Part shown: positions 28,240 to 38,300 of the stretch, piece by piece
Numbering within the stretch: the stretch's first letter is position 1
Layout: each line of letters starts with the position of its first letter
DNA from: Bacteroidales bacterium
Lineage (GTDB): Bacteria; Bacteroidota; Bacteroidia; Bacteroidales; UBA932
Assembly (NCBI GenBank): GCA_017549145.1
Contig: JAFYVM010000023.1
Coordinates: 1-62,471, forward strand
Direction: 5' to 3'
Length of the DNA stretch: 62,471 nt
The notes under the pieces: model-generated
Told to the model about the DNA's origin: nothing
What the model saw: only the letters and a program-made list of their open reading frames with translations
Database searches by the model: none
Program-made: the position numbers and the translations under genes

Positions 28240-28322
28240 TTCTCCACGAAAATGCTCATTTGGTGGAGAACTATGTGTTCTGTCATGGGTTTCTCCACGA
28301 AATCACCGTTTTGGTGGAGAAA
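28240..28322. repeat. Two tandem 31-bp palindromic repeats with different cores
   Basis: Units at 28240-28270 and 28291-28321 share identical 12-nt left arms (TTCTCCACGAAA) and right arms (TTTGGTGGAGAA), with 7-nt centres ATGCTCA and TCACCGT, and 20 nt between them. Each arm pair is an inverted repeat with one conserved G-G mismatch. They sit between convergent genes. They are probably a REP-like or other dispersed intergenic repeat; a genome-wide count is needed to tell. Confidence 0.7.
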
Positions 28323-28334
28323 CTAATGTTGGAG

Positions 28335-29105
28335 TCAGAATGTGCAAGGAAGAGCTTGGAGCTGGTAGTAGATGCATAGGGCCATGCGGCGATGTCCTTC
28401 AGCATTTGGATGGAGATTGTCATTGCCTCCCGGGACGTACATTGATTGCTCTGAGAGAGCTGGGAGTAGACCGCTTAATGAGTATAGGTCAATTACTGGG
28501 ACGGACCATATAGATGAAGCTTCCTTAATAGAGTTGACATATGCGTCAATATACTCTCCGCAACCATTGCAATATTCCTCTGATGGCTGCACATTTTTTT
28601 CGCTGAACTGCGCGAAGCCACGATGGATCGGCGTCAGCATCACAATCTGCTTTGTCGGATACATCTTCTTCAGGCTGTCCAGAGCAATGTTGAGGCGTCC
28701 GCGGAATGTCGAATTATCAAATACATAGTCGCGACGCTTGCGCTCCACCATCTTTCCATTTGCGTTTACAACCTCTGTTGTCTCAGTGAACCATTCTCCG
28801 ATAGGTGTGCCGCTGTTATAGTCATTTGTGCCCATGAAAATCATGATTGCATCCACTTCATCTCCGTGCTCAGCCTTGAGCTTATTAGCCTGGTCAAGTA
28901 TATGTTTCCACTGACGTCCGCTGATACCATAGACATAGCTTTCTGTGCCAAGCATATCCTGAAGATAGCCCCAATAATGGGTGTCATCTGGCAGAACCTT
29001 AGCATCTGTAATGGAATCTCCCAGATATGCCACTCTTTTATTCTGCCATGGGTGTGATGCTGTCAGTGCAATTACTGCCAGGATGAGGAATGCAATCTTT
29101 TTCAT
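28335..29105 (-). CDS. Exported SGNH/GDSL-type hydrolase
   Basis: 256 aa. Signal peptide of about 18 residues. SGNH blocks are present: block I YLGDSITDA (nucleophile Ser), block II Gly in GISGRQW, block III GTNDYN, block V DNLHPNAEGH (catalytic Asp and His). The family hydrolyses esters, often acetyl groups on sugars. It stands alone on the minus strand between dnaK and the locus 1 terminator, so context does not reveal its substrate. Confidence 0.88.
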   Translation of the reverse strand: MKKIAFLILAVIALTASHPWQNKRVAYLGDSITDAKVLPDDTHYWGYLQDMLGTESYVYGISGRQWKHILDQANKLKAEHGDEVDAIMIFMGTNDYNSGTPIGEWFTETTEVVNANGKMVERKRRDYVFDNSTFRGRLNIALDSLKKMYPTKQIVMLTPIHRGFAQFSEKNVQPSEEYCNGCGEYIDAYVNSIKEASSIWSVPVIDLYSLSGLLPALSEQSMYVPGGNDNLHPNAEGHRRMALCIYYQLQALPCTF

Positions 29106-29127
29106 ATTATGTGCGTAAATAAAGTTG

Positions 29128-29159
29128 AACCCCGAAAGTTAGCAAAAACTTTCGGGGTT
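29128..29159 (-). terminator. Terminator-like hairpin after dnaK
   Basis: AACCCCGAAAGT (29128-29139) pairs perfectly with ACTTTCGGGGTT (29148-29159) around an 8-nt loop. On the minus strand it follows the dnaK stop by about 30 nt; the downstream run is only moderately T-rich (CAACTTTATTT). It lies directly upstream of the SGNH gene. Confidence 0.55.
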
Positions 29160-29188
29160 CGTATTGGTTTTAATGCTTAATCAGTGTT

Positions 29189-31084
29189 TTACTGCTCGTC
29201 AACGCCCTGGTCATCTGCACCGCCCTGAGGACCTGCCTGACCGTTGAATGGGCCCTGTGCACCTGGCTGAGGACCTGCCTGAGCAGCCTTCGCCATATCC
29301 TCTGAAGCTGCATGCCATGCTGCCTCGAGCTCTGAGTTATACTTGTCGATGTCAGAGATATTCTGAGCCTTGACTGCCTCCTTGAGTGAGTTCATAGCAT
29401 TCTCGATAGCTGACTTCTTGTCTGCTGGAATCTTGTCGCCGTACTCCTTAAGGTTCTTCTCAGTCTGGAATACCATACCATCAGCGTTGTTGATCTTGTC
29501 GATGCGCTCCTTTTCAGCCTGGTCAGCAGCCTCGTTAGCCTTAGCCTCATCACGCATTCTCTTGATCTCCTCCTCAGAAAGTCCTGAAGAAGCCTCGATG
29601 CGGATGTTCTGCTCCTTACCTGTAGCCTTGTCCTTTGCTGAAACGTTAAGGATACCGTTAGCATCGATGTCGAATGTTACCTCGATCTGAGGAACACCTC
29701 TTGGTGCTGGAGCGATACCGTCAAGGATGAACTTGCCGATGAGCTTGTTGTCCTTAGCCATTGGACGCTCTCCCTGAAGAACGTGTACGTCTACTGCAGG
29801 CTGGTTGTCAGCAGCTGTAGAGAATACCTGTGACTTCTTTGTAGGGATAGTTGTGTTAGCCTCGATAAGCTTTGTCATCACACCACCGAGAGTCTCGATA
29901 CCGAGTGAAAGTGGAGTTACGTCAAGAAGAAGCACGTCCTTCACGTCACCTGCAAGCACACCACCCTGGATAGCTGCACCCATAGCTACAACCTCATCTG
30001 GGTTAACGCTCTTGTTAGGAGCCTTTCCGAAGAACTTCTCAACTACAGCCTGGATAGCAGGGATACGAGTTGAACCACCTACGAGGAGAACTTCATTGAT
30101 GTCAGATGCTGAAAGACCTGCATCCTGAAGTGCCTTGCGGCATGGCTCTACTGTTCTCTGGATGAGTGAGTCAGCGAGCTGCTCGAATTTAGCTCTTGTA
30201 AGAGTCTTTACAAGGTGCTTTGGAACACCGTCAACTGGCATGATGTAAGGAAGGTTGATCTCAGTTGAAGTCTGGCTAGAAAGCTCGATCTTAGCCTTCT
30301 CAGCAGCCTCCTTAAGTCTCTGGAGAGCCATAGGATCCTTCTTAAGGTCGATGCCGCCGTTCTCAGAAGCGAACTCAGCAGCAAGCCAATCGATGATAAC
30401 CTGGTCGAAGTCATCACCACCGAGGTGAGTGTCACCGTTAGTTGAAAGTACCTCGAATACACCGTCTCCGAGCTCCATGATAGAGATATCGAATGTACCA
30501 CCACCAAGGTCGTAGACAGCTACCTTCATATCCTTGTGCATCTTGTCAAGACCGTATGCAAGAGCAGCTGCAGTAGGCTCGTTGATGATACGCTTAACCT
30601 CAAGACCAGCGATCTTACCAGCCTCTTTTGTAGCCTGACGCTGTGAGTCAGAGAAGTATGCTGGAACTGTGATGACAGCCTCAGTAACCTCCTGGCCGAG
30701 ATACTCCTCAGCAGTCTTCTTCATCTTCTGAAGAATCATAGCTGAAATCTCCTGTGGAGAGTAGAGACGTCCGTCGATATCTACACGTGGAGTGTCATTG
30801 TCACCCTTGACTACCTTGTAAGGTACGCGTGCGATATCGCCGCTTACCTGGCTATATTTCTCACCCATGAATCTCTTGATAGAGAAGATGGTCTTGTGAG
30901 GGTTTGTGATAGCCTGACGCTTTGCAGGGCTACCGATCTTTCTTTCTCCGCCGTCAGTGAATGCCACAACTGAAGGTGTTGTACGCTGTCCCTCGTTGTT
31001 GATGATTACTGTAGGCTCGTTACCTTCCATTACCGCCACGCATGAGTTGGTGGTTCCAAGGTCAATACCAATAATTTTTCCCAT
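29189..31084 (-). CDS. dnaK: Hsp70 chaperone DnaK
   Basis: 631 aa. ATP-dependent chaperone for unfolded proteins. Seen: [16 protein letters not shown] at the start, [25 protein letters not shown], the interdomain linker ([15 protein letters not shown]) and a substrate-binding domain, ending in a Gly/Pro/Gln-rich tail and DDQGVDEQ. No grpE or dnaJ is beside it. The upstream region (31085-31200) contains repeated TGCCA/TGGCA motifs that may be its heat-stress control. Divergent from the rluA-type gene. Confidence 0.97.
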   Translation of the reverse strand: MGKIIGIDLGTTNSCVAVMEGNEPTVIINNEGQRTTPSVVAFTDGGERKIGSPAKRQAITNPHKTIFSIKRFMGEKYSQVSGDIARVPYKVVKGDNDTPRVDIDGRLYSPQEISAMILQKMKKTAEEYLGQEVTEAVITVPAYFSDSQRQATKEAGKIAGLEVKRIINEPTAAALAYGLDKMHKDMKVAVYDLGGGTFDISIMELGDGVFEVLSTNGDTHLGGDDFDQVIIDWLAAEFASENGGIDLKKDPMALQRLKEAAEKAKIELSSQTSTEINLPYIMPVDGVPKHLVKTLTRAKFEQLADSLIQRTVEPCRKALQDAGLSASDINEVLLVGGSTRIPAIQAVVEKFFGKAPNKSVNPDEVVAMGAAIQGGVLAGDVKDVLLLDVTPLSLGIETLGGVMTKLIEANTTIPTKKSQVFSTAADNQPAVDVHVLQGERPMAKDNKLIGKFILDGIAPAPRGVPQIEVTFDIDANGILNVSAKDKATGKEQNIRIEASSGLSEEEIKRMRDEAKANEAADQAEKERIDKINNADGMVFQTEKNLKEYGDKIPADKKSAIENAMNSLKEAVKAQNISDIDKYNSELEAAWHAASEDMAKAAQAGPQPGAQGPFNGQAGPQGGADDQGVDEQ

Positions 31085-31109
31085 AATATTTATTGTTTTT
31101 AAAATTTAT

Positions 31110-31183
31110 ACTTCGAGTTGTGCCACCATTATATCGAAAGCTGTGCCATTGACATTTCATAAGAAATATATGCCAAAATGGCA
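31110..31183 (-). promoter_or_regulatory. Repeated TGGCA/TGCCA motifs upstream of dnaK
   Basis: On the minus strand two direct repeats of the form TGGCACAnCT..CGA..TATAA start near 31146 and 31125, and an inverted repeat TGCCAAAATGGCA lies at 31171-31183. They cover the dnaK promoter region and may be control sites or alternative promoter boxes. The TGGCAC core resembles a sigma-54 -24 element, but I find no matching -12 element. Confidence 0.4.
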
Positions 31184-31225
31184 GAAAATATCTGACAGTG
31201 TGCACTGAATTATGACAGAAATTCT

Positions 31226-31233
31226 TAAATTTG
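31226..31233 (+). promoter_or_regulatory. Probable -7 element of the pseudouridine synthase gene
   Basis: TAAATTTG matches TAnnTTTG and lies 22 nt upstream of the ATG at 31256. No convincing -33 box is visible. Confidence 0.4.
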
Positions 31234-31255
31234 TATGTTTAGACATATGTGAGTA

Positions 31256-31972
31256 ATGATATACCGTCAACTGACAAGCGAAGAGTTCAATGACCTTGCT
31301 TCGCGTATACTGTATGAGGATAACCACCTGCTTGTAGTGAATAAGAAGGTGGGTGAGATTGTGCAGGGAGATAAAACGTCTGATGAACCTCTTACAGAAA
31401 CATATAAGGCATTTATCGCACAGCGTGATGCCAAACCGGGTCAGGTCTTCATGGGCCTTCCTCATCGTCTGGACCGCCCTGTAAGCGGTATTGTGGTCCT
31501 TGCGAAGACCTCAAAGGCACTCGAACGTCTGAACGCAATGTTCCGTGATTCTGACGTGCATAAATTCTATTGGGCACTTGTCTGTGCCGCTCCAGCTCCT
31601 GCCGAAGGCCACCTCGAGGATATGATGTGGCGCAATGAAAAGCAGAATAAATCATATATCTGCCGTCCTGGAGCAGCTCGTAAGGATGCCAAACTCGCAA
31701 AACTCAACTATAAGCAGATCGGTAAGACTGACAGATATTGGCTGGTGGAGGTTGAACTTCTGACAGGACGTCACCACCAGATACGTTGTCAGCTTTCGAA
31801 TCTAGGCTGCCCGATCAAGGGTGACCTTAAATATGGCGCGCCTCGCTCAAATCCGGATGGTGGAATATCCCTTCATGCGCGCAGAATCACATTTACACAT
31901 CCGGTAAAGAAGGAACCGCTGACTATTGAAGCCCCTGTGCCGGTTACCTGGAAAGGCGTTTCGCAATTATAA
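31256..31972 (+). CDS. RluA-family RNA pseudouridine synthase
   Basis: 238 aa. Converts a uridine in rRNA or tRNA to pseudouridine. Seen: the family signature HRLDRPVSGIVVLAK with catalytic Asp73 in HRLDR, followed by FYWALV and GRHHQIRCQLSNLGCPIKGDLKYG. No S4 domain is present at the N-terminus, so it is a short form. The exact target base cannot be told from sequence. It is divergent from dnaK and 30 nt before the BACON gene. Confidence 0.92.
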   Translation: MIYRQLTSEEFNDLASRILYEDNHLLVVNKKVGEIVQGDKTSDEPLTETYKAFIAQRDAKPGQVFMGLPHRLDRPVSGIVVLAKTSKALERLNAMFRDSDVHKFYWALVCAAPAPAEGHLEDMMWRNEKQNKSYICRPGAARKDAKLAKLNYKQIGKTDRYWLVEVELLTGRHHQIRCQLSNLGCPIKGDLKYGAPRSNPDGGISLHARRITFTHPVKKEPLTIEAPVPVTWKGVSQL

Positions 31973-32002
31973 CGGAAATAATAATCATTAAATAACACAA
32001 CT

Positions 32003-34990
32003 ATGAAACTCAGATCTTTCGTTTACGGAATGCTTGCGATAGCAGCGACCGTAGCTTGTAAGGAGATTGAATTGGAACCTGAACTTAATGTAAGCCGCGC
32101 AGAAATCGAGTATTTGGCAGAAGGTGGATCGGAAACAGTTGAGGTTACAGCAAATGTGAACTGGAGTGCTTCTACAGATGCTCAGTGGGTGGAGGGAATT
32201 TCTCCGTCTCAGGGTGAAGCAGCATCAGAAGCTTCTAAGGTTGTCATTTCTGTTGAGGCATACGAAGGTGCCGAGGATCGTGAGGCTGTGGTTACGTTCA
32301 CAGCAGCTGATAAGACAAAGACTGTGAAAATCATTCAGAAGGCTAAGGAAGAGGAAAAACCTGAGCCTGAGAAAGGTGTAGATACGGATCTTTTCGTTGC
32401 TTGGGCTACATCTCCATTGATGAAGGAAATCAATAGAGATACAAGTAAGCCGAATTGCTTCTATCAGGACAAGAAGACAGACTTTGCCGAGGGATTCTCA
32501 ACAGGTGTACTTGGCGCATCAGTCGGTAATGGCGAGATAAAGTACTGGCAGGTTGACAAGTCTTCTTTCAGCGGTGTCAATGGAATCGAGGTCGGAAGAC
32601 ATATCGGAAATAACGGTGAACCAATGGCTTACGGATGTTGGGAAGGTGACTACTTCCTTTTCGAGGCTAAGGGTGAGCTTCCAGAAAATGCAAATGTCAG
32701 CATTTCATTCGGATTCAGCGGAAAGGCAAGTAGTACCTCAAAGTATTGGTTGCTTGAATATAAGGATGGCAGCTCTTGGAAGCCAGCTATCGAGACCAGC
32801 GCATTGCAGGACATCGTCTATAATGTTGTATGTCCAAAAGATCCTGTTACAATCACAGCAGATGTTGTTCTAAGCAATGCTGCATCTTCCGTGCAGTTCA
32901 GACTTAAGTGTGTCTCTAAGGTTACAATCGGAGGAGACCCTGCAACTGCCCCTGCTCAGTATATCCGTATAGACCCGTCTGTGCCTATCATTATCAAAGG
33001 TAGTGCTATCACTGATGCTGACAGAAATGAGGTACTTAAGCCAGAATTCGCCCTTACAGGATCTGATGATAAGGCTATCACATCAATAGCAGCTGGTGTT
33101 GAGGCCGGAAGTGCAGTTGTCAAGGTGGCTACTAATATGGAATGGAAGGCGGTTTCTGACACAGACTGGGCAAGCGTACTTCCTGTAAGTGGTACTACAT
33201 CGGCAGATGCTACTGTTTCATTCGAGGCAAATCCTACAGAGCAGACTCGTACTGCAACCTTGACATTCACTGCTGAGTATGGTAATGTGAAAGTTTCAAA
33301 GACTGTTACTGTTTCTCAGGAAGGTAAGGAACCTGCTCAGGTAGAAGGAACTGATTCTGATTTGTTCGTGGCATGGGCGTTCTCAGCAGATATGAGTCCG
33401 CTTTATAAGGCTACATTCGCTCAGGAGGCGCAGAGAGATGCTGCGCCAGGTGATGGTGGCAAGTATATGGCTTCGACACTCGGTTCAGGAAAGGTGTCAT
33501 ACGTACAGGTAGATAAGAGCCAGGTGTCAGGAGAATCTATTTACCGATTCATACATACTGCCAACTATCCGATGGTATATGGAGTATGGGAAGGTGATTA
33601 TTTCCTCTTTGAGGCTACACCATCATCGGCTCTTCCAGCAAACAGCAATGTCGCTATATCATTCTATACTTGGGCAAGTAACAATAAGACTCTCAAATAC
33701 TGGATGCTTGAGTACCTTGATGGCGGTGAGTGGAAACCAGCTATAGCTCCTACTACAGCGGACGGTGTTTCTCACAACGTTGCTATCTTGAACAGTGAGG
33801 CGAATACTCAGAACGTCAAGGCTCTTGTAGTGCTTAAGAACAGCACTTCTAAGGTCAGCTTCCGTATGAGATGTGTTTCGAACAAGCAGATTAATGGTGA
33901 TACAGCTACTGCTGCACCAACATCAGCGATCCGTATCGACTCAAAATATCCTATCATCATCAAGGGTAGTGAGATTGATGGCAAGGAAGGCGTGATCGAG
34001 CCTGCTTTGACTCTTGATAAGGCTGAAGCAACAGCAGAGGCAGCCGGTGGCCAGGTGGCGGTTTCTGTGACATCGAATATGCAGTGGGCGGCTTCTTCGG
34101 ATGCCTCTTGGGCTACAGTTTCTCCTGCATCCGGTTCTGCATCTGATGCAGCAGCTTCTGTTGCAGTGACAGTGGCTGAGAATACTTCAACTGAGGCACG
34201 TACAGCAACTGTTACATTTACAGCTACATATGGAAATGTGTCTATTCCAAAGACTCTTACAATTTCTCAGAGCGGTAAGACTGAAGTCGAGCCAGAGCCG
34301 GAACCGGAACCAGAGCCGGAGCCAGAACCAGATCCTGAGCAGCCTAAGCTCACAGCTAAGTGGGAGTGGAATGCAGCAGGAACAGGTGATACTCAGACAG
34401 ATGAGGAAAAAGCTCTTCAGGCTGCCCATGAGGCTTCATTCCTGCAGACTGCAAATGATAAGAATGCCGGAGATGGTGGAAAATATATTGCAGCCACAAC
34501 CGGAACAGGAAAACTTAGCTTTGTACAAGTAGATAAGACCGGATTTGATTTAGCATCTAAGACAGCATATCGTCATGTCGGTAAGAATGGTGAGCCTGTC
34601 ATCTATGGTGTATTCGAAGGCGACTATTTCTTGTTTGAGGTGGATAGTGAGTCTGCTATAGCTGCTGGAGCAAAGTTCAATATCCAGCTCGGACTCTATG
34701 GTAGCGCAGATACGTCTATGAAGTACTGGATGCTTGAATATAAGGACGGCGACACTTGGAAACCGGCTATCGAGACCACTACAACTGACGGCGCGACATA
34801 CAATGTCGTATCAGCAAACTCAGCGGTGACAGTATCAGGCGCCGCTGTTCTCTCACAGTCAACCAACAAGGTAATTGTTCGTCTTAGATGTGCATCGAAT
34901 GTAATGCTTAATGGTAATACTGCTGCAGCACCTCAGAAGAAGTGGACACGCCTTGATCCTAAGACTCACGTTGTAATTTCACAAGAATAA
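32003..34990 (+). CDS. Surface lipoprotein with three BACON plus jelly-roll-like repeat units
   Basis: 995 aa. Lipobox TVAC (Cys19). Three BACON domains (about 28-112, 345-445, 660-750), each with an NMEW/NVNW...W core and a closing TVSQ-like strand, precede three copies of a roughly 200-residue module. Each module repeats GDYFLFEA, KYWLLEYKDG.SWKPAIE, FRLKCVS and RID..PIIIKGS and resembles a carbohydrate-binding jelly roll. The third is reached through a Glu-Pro dipeptide linker encoded at about 34288-34336. It is the first gene of a unit leading into SusCD locus 2 and is probably a multivalent surface binding protein. I cannot name the ligand. Confidence 0.75.
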   Translation: MKLRSFVYGMLAIAATVACKEIELEPELNVSRAEIEYLAEGGSETVEVTANVNWSASTDAQWVEGISPSQGEAASEASKVVISVEAYEGAEDREAVVTFTAADKTKTVKIIQKAKEEEKPEPEKGVDTDLFVAWATSPLMKEINRDTSKPNCFYQDKKTDFAEGFSTGVLGASVGNGEIKYWQVDKSSFSGVNGIEVGRHIGNNGEPMAYGCWEGDYFLFEAKGELPENANVSISFGFSGKASSTSKYWLLEYKDGSSWKPAIETSALQDIVYNVVCPKDPVTITADVVLSNAASSVQFRLKCVSKVTIGGDPATAPAQYIRIDPSVPIIIKGSAITDADRNEVLKPEFALTGSDDKAITSIAAGVEAGSAVVKVATNMEWKAVSDTDWASVLPVSGTTSADATVSFEANPTEQTRTATLTFTAEYGNVKVSKTVTVSQEGKEPAQVEGTDSDLFVAWAFSADMSPLYKATFAQEAQRDAAPGDGGKYMASTLGSGKVSYVQVDKSQVSGESIYRFIHTANYPMVYGVWEGDYFLFEATPSSALPANSNVAISFYTWASNNKTLKYWMLEYLDGGEWKPAIAPTTADGVSHNVAILNSEANTQNVKALVVLKNSTSKVSFRMRCVSNKQINGDTATAAPTSAIRIDSKYPIIIKGSEIDGKEGVIEPALTLDKAEATAEAAGGQVAVSVTSNMQWAASSDASWATVSPASGSASDAAASVAVTVAENTSTEARTATVTFTATYGNVSIPKTLTISQSGKTEVEPEPEPEPEPEPEPDPEQPKLTAKWEWNAAGTGDTQTDEEKALQAAHEASFLQTANDKNAGDGGKYIAATTGTGKLSFVQVDKTGFDLASKTAYRHVGKNGEPVIYGVFEGDYFLFEVDSESAIAAGAKFNIQLGLYGSADTSMKYWMLEYKDGDTWKPAIETTTTDGATYNVVSANSAVTVSGAAVLSQSTNKVIVRLRCASNVMLNGNTAAAPQKKWTRLDPKTHVVISQE
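34288..34336 (+). repeat. In-frame hexanucleotide-like repeat coding a Glu-Pro linker
   Basis: Consecutive GAGCCA/GAACCG-type hexamers encode alternating Glu and Pro. Slippage would change linker length by whole residue pairs without breaking the frame. Confidence 0.6.
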
Positions 34991-34993
34991 ATT

Positions 34994-35344
34994 ATGAAGC
35001 GATACCTGCTTATATTACTATCTGTATTTTCCATCGCATTGAGTTCATGCCAGAAATGGGAAAAGCCTGTAACTCCAAAGGCTATCACTATTCTTTCGGT
35101 ACCTCAGACTGGTGGAGAATCTGCCCTGGAGGGCACCAGAGGTGTTACCATCTCTGCAACCGCTGATTGGACAGCAACATCAGACAAGGGATGGCTATAT
35201 GTGACTCCTTCTTCCGGAAAGAAGGGCATCCAGGAGGTTACAATTCATTTCAAGAAGAACACCACCAAGGAGCAGCGCATGGGAACCATAACCTTTACCT
35301 GCGGCAGTCGTAGCCAGACATATACGCTTACGCAGAACAGCTAA
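34994..35344 (+). CDS. Single-BACON-domain lipoprotein
   Basis: 116 aa. Lipobox LSSC (Cys19), then one BACON domain with the typical TADWTATSDKGWLYVTPSSGKKG and the closing TYTLTQ strand. It begins 3 nt after the large BACON protein and lies 23 nt before SusC, so it belongs to the same transcription unit. It is probably a small surface accessory protein. Confidence 0.8.
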   Translation: MKRYLLILLSVFSIALSSCQKWEKPVTPKAITILSVPQTGGESALEGTRGVTISATADWTATSDKGWLYVTPSSGKKGIQEVTIHFKKNTTKEQRMGTITFTCGSRSQTYTLTQNS

Positions 35345-35352
35345 CAGAATCA

Positions 35353-35360
35353 TATATTTG
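35353..35360 (+). promoter_or_regulatory. Possible -7 element directly before SusC of locus 2
   Basis: TATATTTG lies 8 nt before the ATG at 35368. No -33 box is visible, and the adjacent AAGGA could simply be the ribosome binding site, so an internal near-leaderless promoter is only a possibility. Confidence 0.25.
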
Positions 35361-35367
35361 AAGGACA

Positions 35368-38300
35368 ATGAACTTACGAATACATAAAGTCGTCGGTGTC
35401 ATAGCTGCAGTTTTCTTCGCATTTCTTTTCACATGCCATGATGTGTGTGCTCAAACTAGCAGAACAATCACTGGTAGAGTGTCGGATCAGAACGGAGAGG
35501 CTGTTGTCGGAGCAATGGTTATCCTCTCCGGCACTAATGTAGGTGCAGCCACTGATGAACAGGGTAACTATTCCATCAAGATTAAAAAGAATAATGCTGT
35601 GCTGGAATTTTCCAGCATAGGTTACGAGACCACCAGCATTACATTGAATGATCTTCAGGTAATTGCAGATGTTGTCATGCAGACAGAGGCAATCAATCTT
35701 GAAGAGGCCGTGATGATCGGATACGGTGTGCAGAATAAAAGGGATATCACTACAGCCATATCTTCAATAAAGGCTGAAGAGTTCCAGAATATGGCCACTC
35801 CGGATTTCCGTGATGCGATGGCAGCAAAGATGCCGGGTGTGCAGGTGCTTTCTCTCAGCGGATCACCAGAGGGAGATGTCAGCGTGCGAATCCGAGGAAT
35901 CCAGTCTGCTACTGCTGGTAACGAGCCTCTCTATGTAATTGATGGAATCCCAAGCGATTCAAGAGCTTTTTCAAACCTTGAAAGCTCTGATATTGAGAGC
36001 CTTGAAGTGTTGAAGGATGCTTCTGCTGCAGCTATTTATGGATCGCGAGGTTCTTGCGGAGTAGTTATCGTGACCACCAAGGCCGGTAACTCAGACCGTC
36101 CGGTAGTGACATACAACGGATCTTTCAGCGTATCAAATGTGTCGAAGAAGATCGATCTTCTCAATGCATACGAATGGGCAGAGATGTTTACAGAGGCACG
36201 CAACGGAACCTATCTGGTGGATGTGCCTACTGGAACCATTAATGATCCTTACAATGACAGACCTAATGGTAAGCATCGTGTCAACCCTCTTGTAGTTGCG
36301 TATCTTGAGGATGAAACAGGAACTCTTCCTGATACAGACTGGCAGGATGCGATCTTCCGTACAGCAATAAGTCATAAGCACTCTGTGTCTGTGTCGGCTA
36401 AGACCAAAAATCTTAGTTACTATGTGGGAGCGAACTACCTGTATCGTGAGGGAACAATCATCGGTTCTGATTTCTCAAGATTCGGATTCAGATTCAACCT
36501 CGAGGGAAAAAGAAGAAAATTGACATACGGAATCCGTTTTGCTCCTTCACATTCTAAGACAAACCATGTATCGGCTGACACACAGTATGGTTCAGATGGA
36601 GTAGTAGCATCTGCTTTGATGGCTATTCCTATCTTCCCGGTTTACGATGTTGATGGAGACTATAACTGGGATATGAACGGTTATCTCAATAAGAAACCTT
36701 GGAATACATCAGTTACAGCTGTGCTTAACCCTGTTGCCCTTGCAACAGAAATCGATGACGTAAGGACTAAGTTCAATGTGACTGGAAGTGCATGGGTGGG
36801 TTATAAGATTACAAAGGGCCTGGACTATAAGTTGACAGTCGGCGGTGATTTCTATTCTTATGTGCGTAACTACTATCGTCCTTCATACATTCCGTATAAT
36901 GGTCATGAGTATTGGTCTGAGGAGAACGGCTTCACTCCGTCAACTCCAACTGCCAAGAAGCAGAGCAATGCATTCTACCATTGGAACATTGCCAATCAGC
37001 TGACATATAAAAAGAAGATTAAAGGCCATTCAATCAATGCTTTGGCTGTGTTTGAGGCTGAGAAGGAAACATCTTCTACTACTTCTATCGTAGGTATCGG
37101 TACTCAGGGAGACGACAAGATTCGTTCAACAAAGGGTAAGACCATCATCATGGATGATACCTATGACAATCTTTATTCTTACACCTTTGCATCATGGCTT
37201 GTAAGAGCTCAGTACTCATACAAGGGACGTTATATGGCGTCTGTCTCGGTGCGTGGTGATGGATCATCTCGTTTTGCTCCTTCTACAAGATGGGGATATT
37301 TCCCTGCAGCATCATTCGGATGGCGTATCAGTGACGAGAAGTTCATGAGAAACGCTGACTGGATCAGCAGTCTTAAGCTCCGAGCATCTGTCGGTCAGAC
37401 AGGAAATGCCCAGATCGGAAACAGCGAGTACCTTGCCTTGTACAACACAAGCACAGTGGACCTCGGAAGTGGAGTGCTAAATCAGTTCTATCCAAGTCAG
37501 ATTGCAAACGATAACCTGGGTTGGGAGAAGAACACTCAGTTCAATATCGGTGTGGATTCAGATTTCTGGAATGGTTTGCTGAGCCTTAATGCTGACTTGT
37601 ATTACACCAGAACTACCGACATGTTGTTTGATGTTCCGGTTTCATCTCTTACAGGAGTCACTTCAACTTACATGAATATCGGTTCTATGGAGAACAAGGG
37701 AGTTGAGGTGGTGGCTACCTCTCGTAAGAAGATTGGTGATTTCTATTATCAGGTTTCAGCAAACTGGACAATGAATAAGAACAAGGTTCTCAGCCTTGGA
37801 CATGAGAATGCACCTATCATCAAGGAAGCATCTTACGAGGGAGCGTACTATATTACTAAGGTAGGTCATCCTGTGGGCTGTTACTATCTCCTTGTTCAGG
37901 ATGGTGTTTTCCATGATCAGACAGAAATCGACAATTATCCGCACTTTGAATCAGCTCGTCCAGGTGACTTCAAGTTTGTAGATGCAGACGGAGACGGCGT
38001 GATGGAAAAGGATGAGGATAGAGTGATTGTCGGAAACTATATGCCGGAGTTCTACTATGGTTTCGGATTCGAACTTGGATACAAGGGATGGAGCCTTGAT
38101 GCCAGTTTCCAGGGAGTCTATGGTAATGAGATTCTGAATCTTGAGAAGAGATACCTCAGCAATGTCACAGCATCATCCAATATGATGAGAGAGACTCTTC
38201 AGAGATGGCCACACGGCGAAATCAATAGAGCCAGCCGAAGCACTACAGGAGAGAATGGAGCATGTACATCGACCCATCATCTTGAGGATGGATCGTATCT

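Noticed and set aside
28240-28322. Short CRISPR array
   Set aside because: Only two units, the 7-nt centres are too short for spacers, and there are no cas genes.
31110-31150. Sigma-54 promoter for dnaK
   Set aside because: TGGCAC matches a -24 element but no TTGC-type -12 element is found at the required spacing.
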